From: CAXMNX01 sp964194845
Lineage (GTDB): Bacteria; Pseudomonadota; Alphaproteobacteria; Rhodobacterales; Rhodobacteraceae
Assembly (NCBI GenBank): GCA_964194845.1
Contig: CAXMNX010000047.1
Location: forward strand, 1 to 64,000
Length of the DNA: 64,000 bases
Direction: 5' to 3'
A model generated the notes under the pieces. That model saw only the letters and a list, made by a program, of their open reading frames with translations. It had not been told where the DNA came from and did no database searches. This document shows positions 25,940 through 35,592 of this stretch, one piece after another. Every line of letters begins with the position of its first letter. Positions within the stretch are counted from its first letter, which is position 1. Position numbers and translations under genes: made by a program.

Positions 25940-26398
25940 TCAATTTTTCAGCATTTCAAGCCAGTCATTTATCGCGCGGATGACTTCCGCGCGTGACGAC
26001 CCGGAATATCCGTATTCGAGCGGGTAAAGTCCGTCGTCGGTCAGAAGTGCCACCCTTTCCATCCTAGCACCTTCGCTCCAGCTGCCCTGCGATGCCGCCT
26101 GCTGGATCGTGGCCAGAGGCCGCGTTTCCTGTTTTTTCCCCGTCACGCGGGCGATGGTGCGTGTGAATGTGCCGCTCGATCGGTCGAAATCGAGCCGCTG
26201 AAACGGCATGAAATGCCAGGCGATGGCCGCAGCACCCAGCCCAAGCGCCAGCACCAGAATGGTCTCTCCGGTTCCTCGCATCTGCCCGGTCAGGGCGGCA
26301 AGCATCGCCGCCAGGCCCAAAAACCAGACAACCCCGGCCAAAAACCAGGGCCGATCTTCGATCACGAGATTCTCGTCGGTTTCGTGAATGACACGCAT
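25940..26398 (-). CDS. Membrane protein with PH-like tail, unknown
   Basis: A 152-residue protein: residues about 18-60 form two hydrophobic helices (FLAGVVWFLGLAAMLAAL and TILVLALGLGAAAIAWHF), followed by a soluble part (LDFDRSSGTFTRTIARVTGK...YPLEYGYSGSSRAEVIRAI). I do not recognise a named family, although the layout resembles small bacterial proteins with a PH-like tail. It converges with the ABM gene, only 15 nt apart. No operon partner. Confidence 0.7.
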   Translation of the reverse strand: MRVIHETDENLVIEDRPWFLAGVVWFLGLAAMLAALTGQMRGTGETILVLALGLGAAAIAWHFMPFQRLDFDRSSGTFTRTIARVTGKKQETRPLATIQQAASQGSWSEGARMERVALLTDDGLYPLEYGYSGSSRAEVIRAINDWLEMLKN

Positions 26399-26449
26399 GT
26401 TCCAGCGAGCCTAGCCGCGATACAACGCTTCGCAAAGCGTCGGTTTGGC

Positions 26450-26749
26450 CTAGTCCCGCGTCGATGCAATCGCTGAGATATCGCTGGTTTGCGGGGGATT
26501 GGCGAATGTCGGGCCGACCTTCACTTTGTAATCAGCAAAGGTTGCGGAATTCAGAAATCCCTGCTTCGCCGCGTCATCGACGAACTCAAGAATGCCAATG
26601 AATTCAACGGGGTTATCGGTGGAAAAGCAGGAATAATGCAGGCCTGCGATGCCTTCGGACTTCAGCCCGGCGACAAGTGCCTCCATTGCTTGCGCCTGAT
26701 CGGCGTGGCTGTCGGCCGAGGTAAGCGTGTAGCGGACGAGGAATGACAT
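26450..26749 (-). CDS. Small ABM-like protein
   Basis: The start at 26749 gives MSFLVRYTLTSADSHADQ and a 99-residue product; longer frames reach into the neighbouring VOC gene and are not supported. A beta strand then helix pattern (FLVRYTL; QAMEALVAGLKSEGIAGLHYSCF; EFIGILEFVDDAAKQGFLN) fits the dimeric ferredoxin-like fold, but similarity is weak and the call rests on pattern. It lies about 85 nt downstream of the VOC-family gene on the same strand and may be co-transcribed. Confidence 0.65.
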   Translation of the reverse strand: MSFLVRYTLTSADSHADQAQAMEALVAGLKSEGIAGLHYSCFSTDNPVEFIGILEFVDDAAKQGFLNSATFADYKVKVGPTFANPPQTSDISAIASTRD

Positions 26750-26834
26750 TTTGGGGTTCCTTTCGCGGGACCAATGCCGGATTAGGCCGCTGAATTGGGG
26801 TGGGGTCAATGCACAAGTGGACGTGTGCGGGTGA

Positions 26835-27218
26835 CTATGCGTTGTGTTCGGCGGCGTCGAAATCGACGTGGATATGGTTGCCGTCCGGGTCATGCACGTT
26901 GACCTGAACGACAGGAAATCCCGGCACCGGATCGATGCTGTGGCGAATGCTGCGGGTGTCGAGAAGTTTGAGAAAGTCACCAAGCCCGGTGGCGCGGAGC
27001 GCGAAATGCTCAAGCGTGACGTTGCCGCCGGCCTCGGGCGCAGCCTCAACGCCGACCAGATGCACCAGTGCGAGATCGCCAAGGTAGAGCCAGGCACCGG
27101 GAATGCCGAAGTTGGGGCGCTTGCCGGGATGCAGGCCGAGGATATCGCCATACCATTCGACCATGGCGTCAAGGTTGGCGGTGCGGACATTCACGTGATC
27201 GAAAGCGGTGACGGGCAT
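26835..27218 (-). CDS. VOC-family (glyoxalase/dioxygenase fold) protein
   Basis: A 127-residue single VOC module-pair protein: AFDHVNVRTANLDAMVEWYGDILGL at the N-terminus (first metal His in DHVNV), HFALRATGLGDFL in the middle and VHDPDGNHIHVDF near the C-terminus. This layout fits a metal-dependent glyoxalase-fold enzyme. The substrate cannot be told. It is divergent from the gene at 27368 and probably precedes the ABM-like gene at 26450 in an operon. Confidence 0.85.
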   Translation of the reverse strand: MPVTAFDHVNVRTANLDAMVEWYGDILGLHPGKRPNFGIPGAWLYLGDLALVHLVGVEAAPEAGGNVTLEHFALRATGLGDFLKLLDTRSIRHSIDPVPGFPVVQVNVHDPDGNHIHVDFDAAEHNA

Positions 27219-27254
27219 GGGGCCTAGAAACGGCGATTAATAGTTTGCGGTCAA

Positions 27255-27297
27255 GGTGGATAATTCCCATGAACATCTGCGGGGGCGGATAATTCCC
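27255..27297. promoter_or_regulatory. Paired 14-bp direct repeat in divergent intergenic region
   Basis: GG(T/C)GGATAATTCCC occurs at 27255-27268 and 27284-27297, 29 bp start to start, between the divergent VOC gene and the gene at 27368. The core GGATAATTCCC is itself partly symmetrical. Two same-face copies in a divergent promoter suggest an operator; the regulator is unknown. Confidence 0.45.
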
Positions 27298-27367
27298 CTA
27301 ATGGCAAAAATCGTGCTAACGGTCGTCTGCGCAATGCACGTAAAACAAACTACTCGAGGGGACGACC

Positions 27368-27658
27368 ATGTTTGCACGCATCACACCGTATCAAATGAAA
27401 ACCGAGACTCTGGACGAGGCGAAGGGCAAGATCGAAGTGTTAAAATCGCAAATCATGGGGTTGCCGGGGATCATTGAATTTATCAATGCAGTCGATAACG
27501 AGACGGGCAAAGGATATGTCGTTTCCTTGGTGGAAAGTCGCGAATTATCGGATGCAAATGCCGCGCAAGTGTCGGCAATCTGGGGGCAGTTTGCCGAGCA
27601 TCTTACGGCGATGCCGACGCCGGAAGGCTACGATGTGTTTGCGCATTGGAAGAACTAG
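27368..27658 (+). CDS. Small ABM-like (ferredoxin-fold) protein
   Basis: A 96-residue protein with ABM-like pattern: MFARITPYQMKTETLDEAKG, IMGLPGIIEFINAVD, KGYVVSLVESRELSDANAA, then AEHLTAMPTPEGYDVFAHW. A G-rich Shine-Dalgarno (GAGGGG) precedes the ATG by about 6 nt. Function unknown. Third member of this fold type within 2 kb, suggesting a local expansion. Confidence 0.72.
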   Translation: MFARITPYQMKTETLDEAKGKIEVLKSQIMGLPGIIEFINAVDNETGKGYVVSLVESRELSDANAAQVSAIWGQFAEHLTAMPTPEGYDVFAHWKN

Positions 27659-27732
27659 CAGGGTAATATTGCGGTGCGAGGGGTCGAAAACGCGCCGGGA
27701 TTGTTTCACTTTATGACCATGAGCAACCGGCG

Positions 27733-28089
27733 GTGATGACGCGGGACGAGTTCAATGCGTTTTGCGCGCGCCTGAAGGCGACGACCCACGTGGTTCAGTG
27801 GCGCAATGCGGACGTCTGGAAAGTCGGCGGCAAGGTCTTCGCGATCTGCGGCTGGAACAGCGGGCGGGATGCGTTCACGTTCAAGGCGGGCGACATCGCG
27901 TTTGAAGTGTTGGGGGGTGAGCCGGGGATACGGCCAGCGCCCTATCTGGCGTCGCGGGGGATGAAGTGGTTGCAAGTGTATGAGGAGCAGGGGATGAGCG
28001 ACGGGGGGCTGAGGGAGCATATTGTGGCGAGTTATGAGATGGTTGTGAGCGGATTGACGAAGAAGGTGCGGGGGGAGTTGGAATTGTAG
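27733..28089 (+). CDS. MmcQ/YjbR-family protein
   Basis: A 118-residue YjbR (DUF419) protein: TRDEFNAFCARLKATTHVVQW, VWKVGGKVFAICGW, RPAPYLASRGMKWLQVY and LREHIVASYEMVVSGL are the family blocks. The double-wing DNA-binding-like fold suggests nucleic acid or small-molecule binding, but no function is established. Start is GTG 27733 or ATG 27736. GC and codon use become G-rich toward the 3' end, merging into the repeat region that follows. Confidence 0.83.
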   Translation: MMTRDEFNAFCARLKATTHVVQWRNADVWKVGGKVFAICGWNSGRDAFTFKAGDIAFEVLGGEPGIRPAPYLASRGMKWLQVYEEQGMSDGGLREHIVASYEMVVSGLTKKVRGELEL

Positions 28090-28413
28090 GGTGCGTTTTC
28101 AACGCCCCGGATGCGATGCGTAGGCGGGGATTTATCCCGGCATTTGAAATGGCGGGGTGAAACCCCGCCCTACGTGGTTTGGTAGGGTGTGTGCTTGCAC
28201 GCACCGGAGTTGCCGGTTGCGGCGGTTGATTGGTGCGTTTGAAAACGCACCCTACGCCTGCTGAGGCCCGGCCAGAGCGCGTCTATGAACTACCACAACA
28301 TCAAAAGTGGGTGGGGCCGCAGGAGGCGAGCGTGTCGCTAGGGGGCATGACGTTCGTGGCCGCAGTGGGTGTAGCGGGGACGTGAAAGGGGCGGTGCGTG
28401 CGGGTATGCACGC
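28090..28413. repeat. Cluster of REP-like GTAGGGTGCG/CGCACCCTAC palindromes
   Basis: No gene is seen here. Hairpins occur at 28090-28108 (GGTGCGTT/AACGCCCC), 28151-28169 (GGCGGGGT/ACCCCGCC), 28186-28205 (GGTGTGTGC/GCACGCACC), 28232-28251 (GGTGCGTTT/AAACGCACC, perfect) and 28396-28413 (GCGTGC/GCACGC). Most are flanked by GTAGGG or CCTACG, as in dispersed extragenic palindromes of many bacteria. The cluster begins at the stop codon of the YjbR gene. Confidence 0.7.
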
Positions 28414-29024
28414 TACGTTTGCTGCCTTTCTTCAAATGCGTCTGAGATAACCATTAGTGTTTCCCAAGAATAATCTAGACCGAAAAATTCGCCGTAGATT
28501 CTTATATAAGTCTGCTGCTTTGCGCGGAATGCATACCATCCCAGAGATGGAACGAAATAATCGATTGAGACTTGATCTTGTTTCGCAAAGTAATGAATCT
28601 CACCCACTAGGACAAGAAGCTCATCAAAGCATTTACCAACGTATTCATCGATTTCTGTCAAACTCATACTGGTGGTTCGCAATCCCTGTTCGACCGCATC
28701 GTGGTCAATTGTAGTTAGCCCGTCCAAACCCGGTACACGGTAGTCGAAACTTGATTAATCAATCATGCGCAGCGCATCCTCAATAAAAGGTGATGCGCGA
28801 AATTCTGTTATGAATTTTCGGGCCTCTTGGTGATGTCTCCAAATGCGATCGCTTTCCGATAATTCTCGGTCTCGTCTTTTCTCGTCTAGGTATTTCCAAA
28901 CACCGAAAGTCGCGACAAGCACCGCCAGGACGCCAGTCAGGACAGGGATATAGTCGATGAAACGGCACGGTTCGTGTCCGCACCTAGTGAAAAAATCCTG
29001 AGAAAAAAATTCTTTGAGATTCAT
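28413..29024 (-). pseudogene. Membrane-anchored hypothetical gene split by an in-frame ochre codon
   Basis: Two open segments (28755-29024 and 28413-28727) are in the same frame, separated only by TAA (28755-28757, codon 90) and ten sense codons. The joined protein would be 203 residues: a membrane anchor (YIPVLTGVLAVLVATFGVW), a charged linker (KYLDEKRRDRELSE), then a soluble helical domain (EARKFITEFRASPFIEDALR...MSLTEIDEYVGKCFDEL). The second segment has only a TTG start. I read this as one gene with a nonsense mutation rather than two genes. Base composition is clearly more AT-rich than the flanks, suggesting acquisition. The family resembles DUF4760-like proteins, uncertain. Confidence 0.65.
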
Positions 29025-29094
29025 TGCAGTTGACTTCGAATGGCTTCTAAACAGGTGTTTTCATTGTACCACAAATACACACAGTCGATAAGCA

Positions 29095-31275
<2,181 letters not shown>

Positions 31276-31305
31276 GGAGTGATTCCCTAAGGTTCTACCA
31301 CATTT

Positions 31306-31320
31306 GATCTTCTTTTGTTC
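31306..31320 (-). promoter_or_regulatory. Possible LexA box upstream of uvrB
   Basis: On the minus strand the sequence reads GAAC-N7-GATC (plus strand GATCTTCTTTTGTTC), about 31 nt before the uvrB start. Alphaproteobacterial LexA sites are direct repeats GTTC-N7-GTTC, with GATC half-site variants reported in Rhodobacter. Match is one substitution from consensus, so it is tentative. Confidence 0.4.
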
Positions 31321-31400
31321 CGGTTCAAGGAAGGAATTGCATTGTCGGCCAGACTCCTGACAGAACTCGTTTTTGGATCGGTTCCAATAGGTTAACGCGC

Positions 31401-31467
31401 CTGCAACCCTAAGTAGAAAAATTCTTGCCAACCCACGTATTTCGTGTAAATCTGCAACCCTAAGCAG
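31401..31467. repeat. 16-bp direct repeat pair in the uvrB upstream region
   Basis: CTGCAACCCTAAG(T/C)AG occurs at 31401-31416 and 31452-31467, 51 bp apart start to start; the second copy has CTGC/GCAG ends that could pair. The 31276-31609 intergenic stretch holds these, the LexA-like box and presumably the divergent promoters of uvrB and the complex I subunit; no gene is seen in it. Confidence 0.5.
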
Positions 31468-31609
31468 CAGAACGGGTTGCCGATCGGATGCGCGACCCAC
31501 CTACCCCTCGCTCCTCGTATCCCGGTCGGCAACCACTTCACCCCCTCACATCGACCCTTGCAACGCACCCGCGTATTGGTGATAGATCGCGGTGAAGAAC
31601 GAGGCCCCT

Positions 31610-31921
31610 ATGTCCGCACGCATCTTTCGCCCCGCCAAATCCGCCATGTCTTCCGGTCAGGCCAAAAGCCGCGACTGGGTGCTGGAATATTCAAATGCGT
31701 CCGGGCGTCTAGTGGACCCGCTGATGGGCTGGACGTCGTCGGAAGACACGCAAGCCCAGGTGCGTCTGCGGTTTCCAACAAAGGAAGCCGCGCTGGAATA
31801 TGCGCGTGACCATGGGATTGATGCGGTGGTGAGCGAACCCAAGGTGCGCAAGCAAAATGTGCGGATGCGCGGTTACGGCGAAAATTTCGCGACCGACCGG
31901 CGTGGAGCCTGGACGCATTAA
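31610..31921 (+). CDS. Complex I accessory subunit (NDUFS4-like, ETC complex I)
   Basis: A 103-residue protein of the NDUFS4/18-kDa family found in alphaproteobacteria and mitochondria. Blocks: ARIFRPAKSAMSSGQAKSRD, WVLEYSNASGRLVDPLMGWTSS, VRLRFPTKEAALEYARDHGID and the C-terminal GYGENFATDRRGAWTH. It attaches to the peripheral arm of NADH dehydrogenase near the FMN/Fe-S modules. GAGG lies 7 nt before ATG 31610; an upstream GTG (31592) is less likely. It is unlinked to nuo genes, as usual for this subunit. Confidence 0.93.
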   Translation: MSARIFRPAKSAMSSGQAKSRDWVLEYSNASGRLVDPLMGWTSSEDTQAQVRLRFPTKEAALEYARDHGIDAVVSEPKVRKQNVRMRGYGENFATDRRGAWTH

Positions 31922-31940
31922 AGCGGGCGACCCCGCAAAG

Positions 31941-32552
31941 TCAGCTTCGCGAAGTAACGTTCCGAATGATGTATTCGATCATCATTTCAATCCGGTCCTG
32001 CGGCACGCCCGAGATGCGTCTTTCAAGGCCCAGCGCGACAATTCCATGCACCGAAGAAAACAACGCGCGGGTCTTCAGGTCGATCTCACTGGCGTCAGCT
32101 TGCGGGTAAACTTCCGATAGCGGCGTCGAGATGATGGAAAACAGCCGACCCAGTTCGTCAAGATACCAGGCAGGCACGTCCCGGTCGGCCGACATCTTGA
32201 CCCCGAACAAGGCCCGCCAAAGTGTGGGGTTGTCGCTGGCAAACCGCAGGTAGGCAAATGCGATCGTGATCATTCGGTCGGTGGGTCCGGTGTCTTGTCT
32301 GGCGTCAACCACGTCAGAGACAAAGGCGCCGAGGTGGCGAAACGTGCGCCCGTTCACCGCCAATATCAGCCCTGTCATGTCGTCGAACACGTTGTATATC
32401 GCGCCGACCGCACATCCGGCCTCACCCGCAAGCGCCCGCGCGCGCAAAGAGCCAAGCCCCGATGCGCGAACCTGCGCTTCGGCGATGGTCACCAGCCGCT
32501 CGCGCAGCTCTTCGCGCCGTTTGTCGGTGTTTCGAGCCAATCGGGCCTCCAT
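31941..32552 (-). CDS. TetR-family transcriptional regulator
   Basis: A 203-residue TetR/AcrR repressor. Residues about 10-55 form the helix-turn-helix (REELRERLVTIAEAQVRASG, LRARALAGEAGCAVGAIYNVF), followed by a C-terminal ligand-binding domain of the WHG type (TLWRALFGVKMSAD; a Gly-rich loop is weak). It converges on the complex I subunit gene with only 20 nt between them. No efflux pump or enzyme is adjacent, so its target is unclear. Confidence 0.88.
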   Translation of the reverse strand: MEARLARNTDKRREELRERLVTIAEAQVRASGLGSLRARALAGEAGCAVGAIYNVFDDMTGLILAVNGRTFRHLGAFVSDVVDARQDTGPTDRMITIAFAYLRFASDNPTLWRALFGVKMSADRDVPAWYLDELGRLFSIISTPLSEVYPQADASEIDLKTRALFSSVHGIVALGLERRISGVPQDRIEMMIEYIIRNVTSRS

Positions 32553-32640
32553 GAACGACGTTCATTTGACTAGCGCGAAGGGCGGGCCCATGCAACTCTC
32601 TTGCCAATCGCGATATGCCCGGCCAATAACGGGCGCCAGC

Positions 32641-32717
32641 GGTCCCGTAGCTCAACTGGATAGAGCACCTGCCTTCTAAGCAGGATGTTGGGGGTTCAAG
32701 TCCTCCCGGGATCGCCA
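32641..32717 (+). tRNA. tRNA-Arg(UCU)
   Basis: The 77-nt cloverleaf has acceptor stem GGTCCCG/CGGGATC, discriminator G and encoded CCA. The D-arm is GCTC...GAGC. The anticodon arm is CCTGC-CTTCTAA-GCAGG, giving anticodon TCT (U33 and A37 present). The T-arm is GGGGG-TTCAAGT-CCTCC. It decodes AGA. It lies just upstream of the polysaccharide locus, so it could serve as an integration point, though no direct repeat was seen. Confidence 0.97.
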
Positions 32718-32725
32718 AGTGACGC

Positions 32726-33955
32726 GTGCCGGAGAACCCGTTGAAAGCGCTTTTCGTTCATCAGAATTGTCCGGGACAGTTCAAGCATCTTGCACCTGCA
32801 ATGGCCGCACGCGGCGACGAAGTGATTTTCATCACCCAAAAGGGTCGGCCGGACGTGTCCGGCGTCCGCAAGATCGAATACTCAGCCCATCGTAAGGTGA
32901 ACGAAAAAATACACCCCTACCTCGCAGGTTCCGAAGCGGCGGTATTGAACGGTCAGGCTGTCGCGCGAATTGGGTTTGCGCTGAAGGAAAAGGGCTTCGT
33001 GCCGGACGTTATGATCGGTAATCCGGGTTGGGGCGAGACTTTGTATCTGAAAGACGTCTGGCCCGAGGCGCGGCTTGTGTCGATGTCAGAGTTTTTCTAT
33101 CGCGGGCGGGGTTCGGATGTCGGTTTTGATCCTGAGTTCAGCCAGGGCCCGGACGCCGCGTTAAGGGCAAGAACGCGGGCAGGTGTTCACTTGCTGGCAT
33201 TAGACGCCGCCGATGTGGCCTATGCGCCGACCAACTGGCAGCGCGATCAGTTTCCCGAAGCCTATCGCGACAAAATCCGGGTGATCCATGCCGGCATTGA
33301 CTGCGAGCGGGTTCGCCCGGATCCGAAGGCAAGTTTCGCTCTGCCCGATGGCCGCGCGCTGACCCGCGACGACGAAGTTCTGACATTCGTGGCCCGAAAC
33401 CTTGAACCCTATCGCGGGTTTCATTCCTTCATGCGCGCTTTGCCGGGGGTGTTGGAAGCGCGCCCCAACGCGACTGTGGTGATCGTCGGCGGTGACGAGG
33501 TGAGCTATGGCGCGCGGGCGCCGGACGGCAAATCCTGGCGCGAGGTCATGGCCGAAGAAGTCGGCCCGCTGCCGGATCGGGTGTGTTTTACGGGCAAGAT
33601 CCCGTATCCGGCATTTCTGGCCTTGGCCCAGGTCTCATCCGTCCACGCCTATTTCACCTATCCCTTTGTTCTGAGCTGGTCGATGCTCGAGGTCATGGCG
33701 GCAGGCGGGTTCGTGGTCGGTTCGCGAACGCCGCCGGTCGAGGAAGTGATCGAAGACGGGCGGAACGGCTGGCTGATGGACTTCTTCGACGTCCGCGAAA
33801 TTGCTGCGCGTTTGACCCTGGCACTTGAAGCCCGCCGCGATGTCGAGGCACTGCGCATCGCGGCCCGGCGAACCATTGTCCAGCGATACGCGCTGCCTGA
33901 TTGCTTAGCCGCACAGCTTGACCTGATTGATGGCCTGAAATCGCAGGCGCGGTAA
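32726..33955 (+). CDS. Glycosyltransferase, GT4 family (GT-B)
   Basis: A 409-residue GT-B enzyme. The N-terminal Rossmann domain opens with FVHQNCPGQFKHLAPAMAARGDEV, typical of a GT4 subgroup in roseobacters, and the C-terminal nucleotide-sugar domain has FVARNLEPYRGFHSFMRALP, GKIPYPAFLALAQVSSVHAY and the ExxE-like MLEVMAAGGFVVGS...PPVEEVIEDG. It would retain configuration while building a surface polysaccharide. The start is GTG 32726, 9 nt after the tRNA; a TTG lies 12 nt further. First gene of the polysaccharide region. Confidence 0.88.
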   Translation: MPENPLKALFVHQNCPGQFKHLAPAMAARGDEVIFITQKGRPDVSGVRKIEYSAHRKVNEKIHPYLAGSEAAVLNGQAVARIGFALKEKGFVPDVMIGNPGWGETLYLKDVWPEARLVSMSEFFYRGRGSDVGFDPEFSQGPDAALRARTRAGVHLLALDAADVAYAPTNWQRDQFPEAYRDKIRVIHAGIDCERVRPDPKASFALPDGRALTRDDEVLTFVARNLEPYRGFHSFMRALPGVLEARPNATVVIVGGDEVSYGARAPDGKSWREVMAEEVGPLPDRVCFTGKIPYPAFLALAQVSSVHAYFTYPFVLSWSMLEVMAAGGFVVGSRTPPVEEVIEDGRNGWLMDFFDVREIAARLTLALEARRDVEALRIAARRTIVQRYALPDCLAAQLDLIDGLKSQAR

Positions 33956-34012
33956 TCCGCAGTTAACCAGTTACAAGGAAAATACGCCTCAAAGAATCAG
34001 CGGGGCGAAGCT

Positions 34013-35569
34013 TTGAGCGACGACACGATCTTCGGCGGCCCGGGGGACGACACGATCTTCGGTGGCGCGGGCGACGATGTGATCGCGGGTGGCCTGGGTG
34101 CCGACCTGATGGATGGCGGCACGGGCACCGACCGGTTGTCCTATTCCGACGCGACCAGCCGCGTTGTCGTCGATATGCTGAATAGCACTGTCGTTGGCAG
34201 TTACGCTGCGGGCGATATATTCTCGAACTTCGAAAACCTGGAAGGTGGGCTGGGCGATGACTTGTTGCTGGGCGACAATGCCGACAATCTGATACTTGGC
34301 GGTCGCAACACCGACGAACTTCAGGGGCGATTTGGCGAAGACACACTTGAAGGCGGGGCAGGGGCCGATACGCTCGACGGCGGCGGCAACATGGACACTG
34401 CGGCCTATTCGGCAAGCAACGCGGCAGTAATCATCAACCTTTTCAACGGCTTCACCGCTGGCGGGCACGCCGTTGGCGATATATTCGTCAAAATTGATAA
34501 CTTAATCGGATCCACTTTCGGTGATAATCTGGTCGGCACGTTTACCGACAATGTGTTGGAAGGCGGTGTCGGGGCCGACACGCTGAATGGTGGTGCCGGG
34601 CGCGACACAGCGAGTTACGTCACCGACATATCCGGTGTGGTTGTGTCGCTTGATACCGGCACGGCGCTGGGCGGACACGCTGTCGGTGACGTCCTGTTGA
34701 ATTTCGAAAATCTGCGCGGCGGATCGGGGGCAGATGCGCTGACGGGCGACGGCGACGCAAACATTCTTTGGGGCGGTGTCGGCGTTGATACGCTGACCGG
34801 TCTTGGCGGCGACGACACTCTGGAAGGCGGCGAAAATGCCGATCTGCTTCAGGGCGGCACCGGTTCGGATTGGGCGGCCTACACGGAAAGTCCCATGGCG
34901 GTTCAGGTCAATCTGGCAAGCGGCACCCCCACTGGCGGCGATGCGGCGGGCGACAGCCTGTCGTCGATTGAAAATCTGCTGGGGTCCGATTTTGCCGACA
35001 ACCTGACGGGCGATGGCTCTGACAACATCATCGAAGGCGGTGCGGATGCCGATACCCTTGATGGTGGCGGCGGCACAGACACGGTTTCCTACGCCAACTC
35101 CGACACCCGCGTCGTGGTCGATCTGCTGAACGGAAACACGTTCCTTGGCCACGCCGAAGGCGACGTGATATCCAATTTCGAGAACCTGACCGGGTCGCGT
35201 CTGCCGGACTATCTGCTTGGATCGAACGGCGACAACGTGCTGACCGGTGGGGCCGGAATTGACCGCCTTGAGGCGCGCGGCGGCGATGACACCCTGACCG
35301 GGGGCACCCAGAACGACAATCTGAAGGGCGGCGCCGGGGCCGATACATTTGTGCTGAATATCGGTGATGGCGCGGATCTTATCGCCGATTGGGAAGACGG
35401 CATCGACCAGATTGATGTCTCTGACTTCGGGCTCACTTTCTCGCAAATTCTGACCGCCGCATCGCAACTGCCGATAGGCGCCCTGCTGATTGATTTTGGC
35501 GGCGGCGACGGTTTTCAGATTAACAATTTCGCGCTGGCAGACTTTGACAGCGGCGACGTGATCGCCTGA
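34013..35569 (+). CDS. RTX-type calcium-binding repeat protein
   Basis: The 518-residue acidic protein consists almost wholly of GGXGXDXLX nonapeptide repeats (GGPGDDTIFGGAGDD, GGAGADTLDGGG) set in five larger modules of about 90-100 residues. Each module carries a block such as VVVDLLNGNTFLGHAEGDVISNFENLTGS. The C-terminal part (ADLIADWEDGIDQIDVSDFG...FALADFDSGDVIA) is the uncleaved type I secretion signal region. Export by a type I system to the cell surface is likely; no TolC/HlyBD genes are in the window. The start is uncertain: the open frame lacks ATG or GTG and begins at TTG 34013. It lies between two polysaccharide genes. Confidence 0.82.
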   Translation: MSDDTIFGGPGDDTIFGGAGDDVIAGGLGADLMDGGTGTDRLSYSDATSRVVVDMLNSTVVGSYAAGDIFSNFENLEGGLGDDLLLGDNADNLILGGRNTDELQGRFGEDTLEGGAGADTLDGGGNMDTAAYSASNAAVIINLFNGFTAGGHAVGDIFVKIDNLIGSTFGDNLVGTFTDNVLEGGVGADTLNGGAGRDTASYVTDISGVVVSLDTGTALGGHAVGDVLLNFENLRGGSGADALTGDGDANILWGGVGVDTLTGLGGDDTLEGGENADLLQGGTGSDWAAYTESPMAVQVNLASGTPTGGDAAGDSLSSIENLLGSDFADNLTGDGSDNIIEGGADADTLDGGGGTDTVSYANSDTRVVVDLLNGNTFLGHAEGDVISNFENLTGSRLPDYLLGSNGDNVLTGGAGIDRLEARGGDDTLTGGTQNDNLKGGAGADTFVLNIGDGADLIADWEDGIDQIDVSDFGLTFSQILTAASQLPIGALLIDFGGGDGFQINNFALADFDSGDVIA

Positions 35570-35592
35570 TTGCGGTCCAAGGAGGACAATTG

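Noticed and set aside
23333..28757. Stop-codon reassignment to explain the in-frame TAG and TAA
   Set aside because: TAG, TAA and TGA all end normal genes here (dacB and corC TAG, ybeY TAA, lysK TGA), so a changed code is not supported.
32641..32717. Genomic island att site at the tRNA-Arg gene
   Set aside because: No integrase and no repeated tRNA 3' end seen within the window.
34020..35400. Tandem DNA repeat or CRISPR-like array
   Set aside because: The periodicity is the coding of RTX nonapeptides with varied codons; no identical repeats with unique spacers.
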